In this document: positions 35,119 to 44,473 of the stretch, piece by piece
How the letters are laid out: each line of letters opens with the position of its first letter
Position numbering within the stretch: position 1 is the stretch's first letter
NCBI RefSeq assembly: GCF_900117445.1
Contig: NZ_FPEJ01000005.1
Location: 372,001-436,000, forward strand
DNA from: Hyphomicrobium sp. NDB2Meth4
GTDB lineage: Bacteria; Pseudomonadota; Alphaproteobacteria; Rhizobiales; Hyphomicrobiaceae
Direction: 5' to 3'
DNA length: 64,000 nucleotides
Translations under genes and position numbers: made by a program
The notes under the pieces: generated by a model
What the model saw: the letters and a program-made list of their open reading frames with translations, nothing else
What the model was told of the DNA's origin: nothing
Databases searched by the model: none

Positions 35119-36462
35119 CTAGCTCACTTCGCCTTCGCCGAGTTTCTCGATGCGGATCACCTGCGGCCGTTCAGACACCTGACCGTCCTGCGTGATGGCG
35201 TCCACCGCCTGGCGGATCGCCTCCTCGGTCGTCTCATGCGTGATGATGACTACGAGAGCCGGTGCGCCCGGCTTCTGCCGCGCCGCCACGCCCGGCACCG
35301 CCGAGCGCGGGCGCCGCTGCACGATACTCTCGATCGATATTTCGCGATCGCCCATACGTTTGGCGATCGCCGCCATCGCGCCCGGCCGGTCGAACACCGA
35401 CATGCGGACATAATACGCACCGTGGTGTGCACCGAGCTTGGATTTGACGTAAGGCTTCAGCCCATCCGTTGGCGTAACCAGCGGCGGCATCACCACGCCT
35501 CTGGCGATGTCCAGAATATCCGCAGCAACTGACGACGCGGTTGGGCGGCCACCCGCTCCAGGACCGATCAACAAGAGGTTGCCGCAGAAATCCGCATCGA
35601 TCGCCACTGCATTCGTCGCGCCCCAAACCTCGGCGATCGCCGACTCCTCGGGGACCATGGCGGGATGCACGCGCGCCTCGATTCCGGATTCGGTGCGCGA
35701 AGCAACGCCAAGCAGCTTGATGCAGAAGCCCATGTCGTTGGCCGCATCGATATCGGCCTCGGTGATCGACTGGATGCCTTCCACGTCGATCTGCTCGAAA
35801 TTGATCTCGGTCCCGAACGCAAGGCTAGCGAGGATGGCGAGCTTGTGCGCCGTATCGAACCCGCCGATATCGAACGTCGGATCGGCTTCCGCATAACCTA
35901 GTTCCTGCGCCTCTTTCAGCGCATCGGCGAACGAACGATCCTCATCCGTCATCGACGAGAGGATGTAGTTGCAGGTGCCATTGAGGATGCCGTAGACCCG
36001 CTGCACCTCGTTGGCGACGAGCGACTCCCGCAAAGCCTTGATGACCGGGATGCCGCCCGCGACAGCGGCCTCGAAGTTGAGCGCAACGCCCTTCTGCTCG
36101 GCGAGCTTGGCGAGCTTGACACCGTGCTTCGCCAGCAAGGCCTTGTTGGCCGTGACGACGTGCTTGCCAGCGCCGAGGGCAGCCTCCACGGCCTCCTTGG
36201 CGATGCCGTCAGAACCCCCGATCAGCTCGACGAAGACATCGACGCCGTCGGCTTTCGCAAGCGCCACCGGATCGTCGAACCATTTCAAGCCGCTCGTATC
36301 GATGCCGCGGCTCTTGTCGCGCGAACGCGCCGAGACACCGACCACCTCGACAGGGCGGCCTACGCGCTCCGCGAAACGTCCCCCATGCTGGTTAAGCAAA
36401 TCAAGGAGGCCCGCGCCGACGGTGCCAAGGCCGGCAATGCCCAGGGTCAGAGGTTTTTGCAT
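35119..36462 (-). CDS. hom: Homoserine dehydrogenase with ACT domain
   Basis: 447 residues. It reduces aspartate semialdehyde to homoserine on the way to threonine and methionine. The N-terminal NAD(P)-binding loop GLGTVGAGLLDLL is followed by the catalytic segment (GGIPVIKALRE, ILNGTCNYILSSM, AQELGYAEADPTFDIGG). A C-terminal ACT domain (about 355-440, YYVRMSVFDRPGAMAAIAKRM) gives feedback control, typically by threonine. A 14-base gap separates it from the upstream aminotransferase gene. Confidence 0.97.
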   Translation of the reverse strand: MQKPLTLGIAGLGTVGAGLLDLLNQHGGRFAERVGRPVEVVGVSARSRDKSRGIDTSGLKWFDDPVALAKADGVDVFVELIGGSDGIAKEAVEAALGAGKHVVTANKALLAKHGVKLAKLAEQKGVALNFEAAVAGGIPVIKALRESLVANEVQRVYGILNGTCNYILSSMTDEDRSFADALKEAQELGYAEADPTFDIGGFDTAHKLAILASLAFGTEINFEQIDVEGIQSITEADIDAANDMGFCIKLLGVASRTESGIEARVHPAMVPEESAIAEVWGATNAVAIDADFCGNLLLIGPGAGGRPTASSVAADILDIARGVVMPPLVTPTDGLKPYVKSKLGAHHGAYYVRMSVFDRPGAMAAIAKRMGDREISIESIVQRRPRSAVPGVAARQKPGAPALVVIITHETTEEAIRQAVDAITQDGQVSERPQVIRIEKLGEGEVS

Positions 36463-36476
36463 TGGTACGCGAGGAG

Positions 36477-37703
36477 TTAGCCGCTGGCTTTCTGCTGAAT
36501 CGGGATCACGTTATGCATCGTTTCCGGAGCCTGGGCGAGGAACTTTTTGATGTTCCTGGCGGCCTGTCGGATACGGTGCTCGTTCTCCACCAGGGCGATA
36601 CGGATGAAGCCCTCGCCGTATTCGCCGAAGCCGACCCCCGGGGACACCGCAACGCTTGCCTTCTCGATCAGCAATTTGGCGAATTCCACCGACCCGATCT
36701 CCTTGAACGGTTCGGGGACAGGCGCCCAGGCGAACATGGTTGCGGGCGGGGGCGGCACCGGGAATCCCGAACGGCCAAACGACTCCACCAGGCAGTCACG
36801 CCGCGCCTTGTACGTCGCGCGGATTTCATCGACACAGTCCTGTGGTCCGTTGAGCGCCGCCGCAGCCGCCACCTGGATCGGCGTGAACGCGCCGTAGTCG
36901 AGATACGACTTCACCCGCGCCAGCGCCGCGATCAGCCGTTCATTGCCGACCGCGAAGCCCATGCGCCAGCCAGGCATGTTGTAGGTCTTCGACAGCGAGG
37001 TGAATTCCACCGCGACGTCCATCGCACCCGGCACCTGCAGGATCGACGGCGGCGGATTGTCGTCGAAGTAGATTTCCGCGTAGGCGATATCGGACAGCAG
37101 GATGAGATCCAGCTTCTTCGCCAGCGCGACGGCATCCTTATAGAACTCGAGATCCGCCACCATGGCTGTCGGGTTCGACGGATATGACAGCACCAGTGCC
37201 AGCGGCTTGGGGATCGAATGCCGGCACGCGTGCTCGACGAGCCGCAGGAACTCCGCACCGGTCGACGCCGGCAAATGCCGGATCGCAGCGCCCGAGAGCA
37301 GGAAGCCGAACTCGTGGATGGGGTAGGTCGGGTTCGGCACCAAGATCACGTCGCCCGGCGCCGTGATCGCCTGCGCCATGTTGGCAAAACCCTCCTTGGA
37401 GCCCAGGGTAGCCACGATCTGGGTCTCGGGATCGAGTTTCACGCCGAAGCGGCGCTCGTAGTAGGCCGCCTGAGCCCGCCGCAGTCCGGGAATGCCCTTC
37501 GACGCCGAATAGCGGTGTGTGCGCGGCTTGGACACCGTCTCGACCAGCTTGTCGACGATGTGCTGCGGGGTCGGCAGATCGGGGTTACCCATCCCCAGGT
37601 CGATTATGTCGGCACCGCGTGCACGTGCCGCTGCCTTCAGCCGGTTGACCTCGGCGAAGACGTAAGGGGGCAAGCGCTTGATGCGGTGGAAGTCCTCGTG
37701 CAC
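36477..37703 (-). CDS. Aspartate-type aminotransferase, AlaC/DapL-like
   Basis: 408 residues from GTG 37703, with AGAGG upstream. PLP fold type I class I/II enzyme: GMGNPDLPTP, YSASKGIPGLRRA, VPNPTYPIHEFG, LSYPSNPTA, and the Schiff-base lysine in SLSKTYNMPGWRMGF. The chain matches the group annotated in alphaproteobacteria either as LL-diaminopimelate aminotransferase or as glutamate-pyruvate aminotransferase AlaC; sequence alone does not choose. Its position just before hom favours amino-acid biosynthesis. The order with hom, glpX and recJ is common in rhizobia. Confidence 0.93.
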   Translation of the reverse strand: MHEDFHRIKRLPPYVFAEVNRLKAAARARGADIIDLGMGNPDLPTPQHIVDKLVETVSKPRTHRYSASKGIPGLRRAQAAYYERRFGVKLDPETQIVATLGSKEGFANMAQAITAPGDVILVPNPTYPIHEFGFLLSGAAIRHLPASTGAEFLRLVEHACRHSIPKPLALVLSYPSNPTAMVADLEFYKDAVALAKKLDLILLSDIAYAEIYFDDNPPPSILQVPGAMDVAVEFTSLSKTYNMPGWRMGFAVGNERLIAALARVKSYLDYGAFTPIQVAAAAALNGPQDCVDEIRATYKARRDCLVESFGRSGFPVPPPPATMFAWAPVPEPFKEIGSVEFAKLLIEKASVAVSPGVGFGEYGEGFIRIALVENEHRIRQAARNIKKFLAQAPETMHNVIPIQQKASG

Positions 37704-37840
37704 GGGACGCCTCTTTCTCGGCCTATGAATGGACCCGGCTGCAGAACGACACGGGAACGCGCTTCACCGCGGCCGGAACCCCCGTGTTTACGCCTCGCTC
37801 TACCCCCCGTCCAGCCCGCCCCTTGGCCGAGGCGGAGCAA

Positions 37841-38101
37841 TCAGCGGGAATTTTCGATCTCTTGTTCTGCCTGGTGCTCATGCGTCGCACCTGCCCGCGT
37901 CAGTTCATCCACTGCTTGCCGTTGCTGCTGCTGCGTCAGCGATGTCGAGGCGTGCGAGCCCGATAATTCGCGCAACGGCGTCGAGATCGTGGAAGCGCAC
38001 CCGGCCAGGGCGAGCCCTGCTGCCAGACCGGCAAGCCTCGCAACTGCCCGTCCAGCCTTCCGCACCACGATACAGGCCTCACGCATCGGTATGACTCGCA
38101 T
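37841..38101 (-). CDS. Small lipoprotein
   Basis: 86 residues from ATG 38101 with AAGGTGG upstream. The signal ends in the lipobox LALAGC (Cys near residue 35). The mature part is short, polar and Gln-rich (HASTSLTQQQQRQAVDEL). No domain is recognised. The following 130 bases toward the aminotransferase gene show no further gene. Confidence 0.75.
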   Translation of the reverse strand: MRVIPMREACIVVRKAGRAVARLAGLAAGLALAGCASTISTPLRELSGSHASTSLTQQQQRQAVDELTRAGATHEHQAEQEIENSR

Positions 38102-38274
38102 ACGAATTCCACCTTGCCGGAAAGGCCTGCTTGCGCGACTTCAGCGCGGCGCCAAGATGCCTGTGGGTGCAGGGTTGTCCACACCGCCGGATGACACTGC
38201 CCGCGCAATGTCGCAAAACATTGGCATACAATGGATACTCGGCCAGCTAAGGCCGCAAAGCGCTTAAGGTTACG

Positions 38275-40089
38275 ATGTCCAAGCTCAATGAAGACGCCCC
38301 TGCCGACCATCAGCCGTTCCAGACTGTGAACGCGGAGGAGCTGTCGCGCAATCTGCTGCGCCTCTTCGAGCAAGGCGGCAACGTACTTTCGGAGTTCATC
38401 GAGCGCAACGACGCCAAGATGGGCCCGTACTCGGCCGCCACCGAGATCAATGAGGCGACGACGACACTAACGGACCTCACGTCTCAATGGCTCTCCGATC
38501 CAGCCCGCTTTGCCGAGGCCCAGGGAACCCTGCTGCGCTCCTATGCCGAGCTATGGAACAACACCGTGCGGCGCATGTTCGGCGAGGACGTCTCGCCCGT
38601 CGCCGAGCCGGACCCGGGTGACAACCGCTTCAAGGACCCCGAATGGTCCGCCAATCCCTACTTCGATTTTTGGAAGCAGGCCTATCTGCTCACCTCGCGG
38701 TGGGCGGAGGATATGCTGGACAATACCGAAGGTCTCGAAGGCAAGACCCGCCAGCGCGCCGAGTTCTACCTGCGCCAGGTCGCGAGCGCCTTGTCTCCGT
38801 CGAACTTCCCACTCACCAATCCTGAAGTGCTGCGCGAAACGCTGGCGACCAACGCCGAGAACCTCGTGCAGGGCATGTCGCTGCTCGCAGAGGACATGAA
38901 GAAGTCCGGCGACCTTCTCAAAATCAGCCAGACCGACGCTACGGCGTTCGAGGTCGGCCGCAACCTCGCCACCACACCCGGCAAGGTCGTCTACCAGAAC
39001 GACATCTTCCAGCTCATCCAGTACGCACCGACGACCGACAAAGTCCGCGAAATTCCGCTGCTCATCGTGCCGCCCTGGATCAACAAGTTCTACATCCTCG
39101 ATCTGACGCCACCCAAGAGCCTCATCAAGTTCCTCGTCGATCAAGGCTTCACGGTCTTCATCATTTCCTGGGTCAACCCAGACGCCTCGCTCGCGCATAA
39201 GTCCTTCGAGGACTACATGCAGGAAGGCATCCTCACCGCCGCGGACGCGGTGAAGCGCGAAGCCGGTGTCGAAAAGATCAACGTCGTCGGCTACTGCGTC
39301 GGGGGCACCCTGCTCGCTACCACGCTCGCCTATCTGGCCGCCCGCGGCGAGGAGCTGGTCAACGCCGCCAGCTTCCTCGCCACGCAGATTGATTTCACCT
39401 ACGCCGGCGATCTTTTGCTCTTCACCGATGAGGAACAGCTCGAAGCGCTGAACGAGCTGATGAACGAGCGCGGCTATCTCGACGGCTCGCGCATGGCCAA
39501 CGTGTTCAACATGCTGCGCCCCCGCGACCTGATCTGGCCGTACATCGTCAATAACTACCTGCTCGGCAAGAAGCCGTTTCCGTTCGACCTGCTCTACTGG
39601 AACCAGGATTCGACGCGCATGGCGGCCGCCAACCACACCTACTATCTGCGCGAGTTCTACAACGCCAACCGCCTCGCAAAAGGCGAGCTTGTCGTCGCCG
39701 GCACGCGCCTCAACATGAGTAAAGTGAAGGTGCCCGTCTTCGAGCTCGCAACCAAGGAAGACCACATCGCCCCGGCAAAGTCGGTTTACGAGGGCGCGCA
39801 GAAGCTCGGCGGCGACGTAACGTTTGTCCTCTCGGGCTCCGGTCACATCGCCGGCGTCGTAAACCCCCCAGCAAAGGTCAAGTATCAATACTGGACGGAA
39901 GGGAAGCGGGGTGCAAAGTCGCTCGACCAATGGCTGACGACCGCCAAGGAGCATCCCGGCTCCTGGTGGCCGCTGTGGGCCGAGTGGCTGAACGAGCATT
40001 CCGGCGCCTGGACCGTCCCGCGCGAGCCCGGCGAGCATCACGGTGCGATCGAAGATGCACCCGGTTCGTACGTGAAAGTGAAAAGCTGA
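38275..40089 (+). CDS. phaC: Class I poly(3-hydroxyalkanoate) synthase
   Basis: 604 residues from ATG 38275. PhaC polymerizes hydroxyacyl-CoA into storage polyester on granule surfaces. The lipase-like box is GYCVGG with Cys341. Asp496 (KEDHIAP) and His524 (GSGHIAG) complete the triad in the order and spacing seen in class I enzymes. An N-terminal region of about 120 residues carries the family's conserved WxxNPYFDFWKQAYLL segment. No phaA, phaB or phasin gene is adjacent. Confidence 0.97.
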   Translation: MSKLNEDAPADHQPFQTVNAEELSRNLLRLFEQGGNVLSEFIERNDAKMGPYSAATEINEATTTLTDLTSQWLSDPARFAEAQGTLLRSYAELWNNTVRRMFGEDVSPVAEPDPGDNRFKDPEWSANPYFDFWKQAYLLTSRWAEDMLDNTEGLEGKTRQRAEFYLRQVASALSPSNFPLTNPEVLRETLATNAENLVQGMSLLAEDMKKSGDLLKISQTDATAFEVGRNLATTPGKVVYQNDIFQLIQYAPTTDKVREIPLLIVPPWINKFYILDLTPPKSLIKFLVDQGFTVFIISWVNPDASLAHKSFEDYMQEGILTAADAVKREAGVEKINVVGYCVGGTLLATTLAYLAARGEELVNAASFLATQIDFTYAGDLLLFTDEEQLEALNELMNERGYLDGSRMANVFNMLRPRDLIWPYIVNNYLLGKKPFPFDLLYWNQDSTRMAAANHTYYLREFYNANRLAKGELVVAGTRLNMSKVKVPVFELATKEDHIAPAKSVYEGAQKLGGDVTFVLSGSGHIAGVVNPPAKVKYQYWTEGKRGAKSLDQWLTTAKEHPGSWWPLWAEWLNEHSGAWTVPREPGEHHGAIEDAPGSYVKVKS

Positions 40090-40127
40090 TCCAACTGCCC
40101 GGCTGTAGCCGCCGCCATTGAGGTCCG

Positions 40128-40829
40128 ATGAGCCGCCTGCCCAAACATGCCGAGCACCACCTCGTCGGTCGCATCGGCTGGCTGCGCGCCGCGGTCCTCG
40201 GCGCCAATGACGGCATTCTCTCTACGGCCAGCCTCATCTCCGGTGTCGCCGCAGCCGATGGCTCGCACACCAGTGTACTGATTGCGGGCATCGCCGGCCT
40301 CGTGTCCGGTGCAATGTCCATGGCCGCCGGTGAGTATGTCTCGGTCAGCTCGCAGGCCGACACCGAGGATGCCGAGCTGTCGCGCGAACGAGACGAGCTG
40401 CGCGCCTATCCTAAGGCCGAGCTGGAGGAGCTGGCGCAAATCTACGCCAAGCGCGGCGTCGAACTGCATCTCGCCCGCAAAGTGGCTGAGCAGCTCATGA
40501 CCAAGGATGCGCTCGGTGCCCACGCGCGCGACGAACTCGGCATTTCCGAGATCACCACCGCTCGCCCGGTCCAAGCGGCTCTGACGTCCGCGGCAACGTT
40601 TGCATCCGGCGCGGCCATGCCGTTGCTAGCGGCAGTGCTGGCACCGGAGGGGGCGATCATCCCTGTTGTCACCGCCGCCTCGCTGATCTACCTCGCGGCC
40701 CTCGGCGCCATCGGAGCCAAGGCAGGAGGCTCAAACATTTGGCGCGCCGCCGGACGTGTCGTTTTCTGGGGCGCCTTTGCCATGGCGCTCACCGCCGGAA
40801 TCGGCAAGCTCGTCGGCCAGACGCTATGA
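40128..40829 (+). CDS. VIT1/CCC1-family transporter
   Basis: 233 residues. Begins RLPKHAEHHLVGRIGWLRAAVLGANDGILSTASLISGVAA and keeps AGLVSGAMSMAAGEYVSVSSQADTE, the transmembrane 1-2 signature of the VIT family that moves Fe2+ and Mn2+ across membranes. The central charged helix (LRAYPKAELEELAQIYAKRG) corresponds to the cytoplasmic metal-binding domain of these proteins. Three more spans follow. It starts 38 bases after phaC on the same strand. Confidence 0.94.
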   Translation: MSRLPKHAEHHLVGRIGWLRAAVLGANDGILSTASLISGVAAADGSHTSVLIAGIAGLVSGAMSMAAGEYVSVSSQADTEDAELSRERDELRAYPKAELEELAQIYAKRGVELHLARKVAEQLMTKDALGAHARDELGISEITTARPVQAALTSAATFASGAAMPLLAAVLAPEGAIIPVVTAASLIYLAALGAIGAKAGGSNIWRAAGRVVFWGAFAMALTAGIGKLVGQTL

Positions 40830-40834
40830 ATCCG

Positions 40835-40848
40835 GGGAATTAATTCCC
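40835..40848. repeat. Perfect 14-bp palindrome between converging genes
   Basis: GGGAATTAATTCCC lies six bases after the transporter gene stop and about 30 bases before the end of the minus-strand diguanylate cyclase gene. It could act as a weak shared 3' hairpin or a protein site. Confidence 0.4.
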
Positions 40849-40879
40849 ACGCATTCCGCGGACAACCCGACATCTTAAG

Positions 40880-42583
40880 TCACAGTCTCAATGCAGCTGC
40901 CGCGACCGGTCGCCCGAACAAAAAGCCCTGCATCCGTTCGACCCCCACTTGCCGCGCGATATTCGCCTGCTCCACGGTCTCAATGCCCTCAATGACGGTG
41001 GACATACCGAGCCGGTCCGCCAGACGGCAGATTGCTTCGACCACCGCTCGCGCCTTCTCCGACGTCGCTAACTCGGCAACAAACGTGCGATCGATTTTGA
41101 GCACATCGACCGGGAGGCGACGCAGATAGGACAGCGAAGAATAACCGGTGCCGAAGTCATCCAAAGCAATGGTAACGCCCATCTCATGCACCCTGCGCAG
41201 CATTGCGGCACATTCGTCGCCATTGCCGATGAAAAGAGTTTCTGTGACTTCAAGCTCCAGCCGTGATGCAGGAAGTCCGGATTCGCGAAGTGCCTTCACC
41301 ACGCTATCGATCAGATAGCCCGCCTGACATTGCTGCGTAGAAAGGTTCACGGCTACTTTGATCTGCGACGGCCAAGCCATTGCGTCAGCGCATGCCTGAC
41401 GCAGAACACAGGCGCTCAGCTGGCGTATCAATCCCGTCTCCTCGGCCAACGGAATGAACTCAGCGGGCTGCATGCGGCCACGCGTAGGATGGTTCCAGCG
41501 AGCCAACGCCTCGCAGACGACGACGTGCCCTCCCTGCGCATCGATAATCGGTTGGTATTCGACCACTATCTCGCCATTGGCACACGCCCTTGCGAGATCG
41601 CTCTCCAACTGCCGACGCTCTCGCAGTTCGACTTCCATTACCGGGTCAAAGATGCGGTAGCAGTTTCTGCCACCACTCTTCGCCGCCTGCAGAGCGAGGT
41701 CGGCCTCAGTTAGAAGTCTGTTCGCATCAACGCGCCCACTCGACCGCTCTGCGATGCCAATGCTGACGCTGACTGGCAATTCACTTGACTCGAGGGAGAT
41801 CGGCTCAGCCATCGCCTGCAGGATCGCTTCCGCCGCACTCTTGGCATCGTGGCTGGCAGCATCGCCTCTCAGAATGATGACAAACTCATCCCCTCCGAAC
41901 CGAAATACCGATGCGTTCGGCGGGGCACATGTCAGCAACCTCTCGGCGACTTTCTTCAGCAGTGCATCACCGGTTGCATGTCCCAGCGTATCGTTGACGG
42001 CCTTCAGCTTGTCGACATCGATGAAGAGAACGCTGGCCCTCTGGTCGGATTCCCACTCCCACGCTTCATCGTCTGCATTGACGAAGTTCCGCAGGCCTGT
42101 CAGGGCGTCGTGGTGTGTCAGATGAGAGATCAACTCATGCTGATGACTCAACGCTACATTGAGACTGCTCAGCTGACCTTCCAGCGCTTTGCGTGACGTG
42201 ATCTCGGTTCTGATCGAGATGTAACCGGTGATTGTTCCACCCGAATCGATCAGCGGGACGATCCAGGTATCGACCCAATAGAAGCTGCCATCCTTTGCCC
42301 GGTTCTTTATCTCGCCCCGCCAGATCTTCCTCCCACGGATCGTTCGATACATCTCCAAGAAGAACGATCGCGGGTGGTGGCCTGAATTCAGGATGCGATG
42401 ATTTTGCCCAATGAGTTCTCCCCTTGAGTACTTACTCAACTTTTCGAACTGCTCGTTGGCATAGACGATTGTGCCAGCAAGGTTCGTAATGGCCACAATC
42501 GCGACCTTATCGAGAGCCGCCGCATAGGTTGCGGCTGCAAATCTCTCATCCTCGAGCATCATGCTCTGAATGACGGCAATCAT
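40880..42583 (-). CDS. PAS-GGDEF-EAL protein (c-di-GMP turnover)
   Basis: 567 residues from ATG 42583; the frame runs on to a TTG at 42661, and the start is uncertain. A PAS domain (VAIVAITNLAGTIVYANEQF, then GRKIWRGEIKNRAKDG) is followed by GGDEF and EAL domains. Both catalytic motifs are intact: FRFGGDEFVI, and CEALARW with DDFGTGYSSL and MQGFLFGRP. It can therefore make or destroy cyclic di-GMP, with the balance set through the PAS sensor. No adjacent partner gene suggests its signal. Confidence 0.95.
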   Translation of the reverse strand: MIAVIQSMMLEDERFAAATYAAALDKVAIVAITNLAGTIVYANEQFEKLSKYSRGELIGQNHRILNSGHHPRSFFLEMYRTIRGRKIWRGEIKNRAKDGSFYWVDTWIVPLIDSGGTITGYISIRTEITSRKALEGQLSSLNVALSHQHELISHLTHHDALTGLRNFVNADDEAWEWESDQRASVLFIDVDKLKAVNDTLGHATGDALLKKVAERLLTCAPPNASVFRFGGDEFVIILRGDAASHDAKSAAEAILQAMAEPISLESSELPVSVSIGIAERSSGRVDANRLLTEADLALQAAKSGGRNCYRIFDPVMEVELRERRQLESDLARACANGEIVVEYQPIIDAQGGHVVVCEALARWNHPTRGRMQPAEFIPLAEETGLIRQLSACVLRQACADAMAWPSQIKVAVNLSTQQCQAGYLIDSVVKALRESGLPASRLELEVTETLFIGNGDECAAMLRRVHEMGVTIALDDFGTGYSSLSYLRRLPVDVLKIDRTFVAELATSEKARAVVEAICRLADRLGMSTVIEGIETVEQANIARQVGVERMQGFLFGRPVAAAALRL

Positions 42584-42698
42584 GAGCGCATGTAATTTTC
42601 CGGCAGATTGGATTCCACGATCATTGTTTACCAGAAGGCGCTTGAAATTGATCTGGATCAATTTCAGCCGCGGCCCTTACTCGGCCGTAAAAAAGAAA

Positions 42699-42727
42699 GC
42701 GGCGCCGGACGGGAGCCACGGCGCCGC
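42699..42727 (-). terminator. Strong intrinsic terminator of glnII
   Basis: GCGGCGCCG (42699-42707) pairs with CGGCGCCGC (42719-42727). On the minus strand the stem is followed by a T-rich run (TTTCTTTTTTACGG), as expected just downstream of the glnII stop at 42755. It insulates glnII from the c-di-GMP gene. Confidence 0.88.
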
Positions 42728-42754
42728 TCAACTCTCTACGCGTCTCGATAAAGT

Positions 42755-43789
42755 TTATGCGGCCTTGGCGGCGGCAGCGGGAACTTCCGAGATCGTCTTC
42801 AGGATCTGCGAAGCGATCTGGTAGGGGTCGCCCTGCGAGTTCGGACGGCGATCCTCAAGATAGCCCTTGTAGCCGTTCTTCACGAACGAGTGCGGCACGC
42901 GGATCGAAGCGCCACGATCGGCAACGCCGTAGCTGAACTTGTTCCACGGCGCCGTCTCGTGCTTGCCGGTCAGACGCTTGTCGTTGTCCGGACCATAGAC
43001 GTTGATGTGATCCATCAGGTTCTTGTCGAAGGCCTTCATCATGGCCTCGAAGTAGTCCTTGCCGCCGACAGTACGCATGTACTCGGTCGAGAAGTTGGCG
43101 TGCATGCCCGAGCCGTTCCAGTCGGTGTCGCCCAGCGGCTTGCAGTGGAATTCGATGTCGATGCCGTACTTCTCCGTGAGGCGGAGAAGCAGGTAGCGCG
43201 CCATCCACATCTCGTCGGCAGCCTTCTTGGAGCCCTTGCCGAAGATCTGGAATTCCCACTGGCCCTTGGCCACCTCGGCGTTGATGCCTTCGTGGTTGAT
43301 GCCGGCAGCAAGACACAGATCGAGATGCTCCTCGACGATCTGTCGAGCGACATCGCCGACGTTCTTGTAGCCAACGCCGGTGTAATACGGACCCTGCGGG
43401 GCCGGGTAGCCGGCGGCGGGGAAGCCGAGCGGACGACCGTCCTTGTAGAAGAAGTACTCCTGCTCGAAGCCGAACCACGCGCCCGCGTCATCGAGGATGG
43501 TGGCGCGCTTGTTCGAGGAATGTGGCGTGACGCCATCCGGCATCATCACTTCGCACATGACGAGCGCGCCGTTGGTGCGCGCGGGATCGGGGTACACGGC
43601 GACAGGCTTCAGCACGCAATCGGAGCTATGGCCCTCGGCCTGCATCGTCGAGCTGCCATCGAAGCCCCACAGCGGCAGTTCTTCCAGGCTCGGAAACGCA
43701 CTGTATTCCTTGATCTGGGTTTTGCCGCGCAGATTGGGAACCGGTGTGTAGCCGTCGAGCCAAATGTACTCGAGCTTGTACTTCGTCAT
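42755..43789 (-). CDS. glnII: Glutamine synthetase type II (GSII)
   Basis: 344 residues from ATG 43789 with GGAGAG seven bases upstream (a TTG two codons earlier is the alternative). This is the short, eukaryote-like enzyme (YIWLDGYTPVPNLRGKT), not the GlnA type. The beta-grasp segment LPLWGFDGSSTMQAEGH, GQWEFQIF and the ATP/metal-binding stretches (FHCKPLGDTDWNGSGMHANFS, NKFSYGVADRGASIRVPHS) are present. It makes glutamine from glutamate and ammonia. GSII is classically nitrogen-controlled in rhizobia, but no sigma-54 site is visible here. Confidence 0.97.
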   Translation of the reverse strand: MTKYKLEYIWLDGYTPVPNLRGKTQIKEYSAFPSLEELPLWGFDGSSTMQAEGHSSDCVLKPVAVYPDPARTNGALVMCEVMMPDGVTPHSSNKRATILDDAGAWFGFEQEYFFYKDGRPLGFPAAGYPAPQGPYYTGVGYKNVGDVARQIVEEHLDLCLAAGINHEGINAEVAKGQWEFQIFGKGSKKAADEMWMARYLLLRLTEKYGIDIEFHCKPLGDTDWNGSGMHANFSTEYMRTVGGKDYFEAMMKAFDKNLMDHINVYGPDNDKRLTGKHETAPWNKFSYGVADRGASIRVPHSFVKNGYKGYLEDRRPNSQGDPYQIASQILKTISEVPAAAAKAA

Positions 43790-44228
43790 GCTCAATCTCT
43801 CCTAATTGACGACGCGGTCGCTGGGTCATCCTGGTGCTCGTGCAAGGACATCAGCCTCGGCATCGAGCGATGCTTATCGTGCATTGTGCGGTGCGATCGC
43901 CGGCTCCGTGACGACGCCGAGCTCGCGCAAACCAGACCTCGAAGCACGTCAGCAACTGTTCCGACCTCCCGCTTAGCGGGCGAACCTCGTCCGGTGCCTG
44001 GCTGCGCTAGGCGCGGAACCGATAGCGGCTGAGTGGGTTCACCCTGACCGGAATGCTAGCGAAAGATGCAATTTATGGCGTGCCTATAATGTGAGCATTT
44101 GCTGCACGTTAATTCAGCAGGGCCCTTATTTGGCATCGGCAGGACTCACACATCGTGAGATGATCCCGTTCCAGCGTAACAGCGCTGTAGAGGAGCAACG
44201 AGACGAGAGCAAAAGGAAGAGAGAAACA
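43790..44228. promoter_or_regulatory. Divergent regulatory region between glnII and the DUF2735 gene
   Basis: About 440 bases without a gene. A perfect TATAAT at 44085-44090 faces the DUF2735 gene, but the -35 region is poor. I looked for sigma-54 -24/-12 sites and found none with the correct GG-N10-GC spacing. The region nevertheless likely carries the controls of both genes. Confidence 0.4.
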
Positions 44229-44432
44229 ATGACTTCGCACCAGTCTACTGCGACGATATACGCCTTCCCCCCTGGCGGACGCCGCAACCTTGGCCGCCAG
44301 CACGACAGCATAACGTCAGCCAGCTCCACCCCCCTCCGCTCGGCCACCGCCGATCGGACACCGAGAATCGATACCGGCAGCTGGTATCATCAAGCCGCAG
44401 TCGAAGAGGCACAGGCCTTCTGCGAGCGATAA
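44229..44432 (+). CDS. DUF2735-domain protein
   Basis: 67 residues from ATG 44229. The N-terminus (SHQSTATIYAFPPGGRRNL) and the end SWYHQAAVEEAQ fit the DUF2735 pattern. I recall members next to glnII in other Hyphomicrobiales. Here it is divergent from glnII, and a link to nitrogen metabolism is suggested but not shown. Very short and polar; function unknown. Confidence 0.85.
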   Translation: MTSHQSTATIYAFPPGGRRNLGRQHDSITSASSTPLRSATADRTPRIDTGSWYHQAAVEEAQAFCER

Positions 44433-44473
44433 AAAGGTACGCTCCAATCCCGAGCGTGGCGCCAATCCGGGCG

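Noticed and set aside
38551-40041. Frame of about 490 codons antisense to phaC
   Set aside because: Mirror of the phaC codon pattern; no protein-like motifs.
43790-44100. Sigma-54 promoter for glnII
   Set aside because: AGGCACG and TTGCAT are present on the minus strand but with 13 bases between GG and GC in place of 10.
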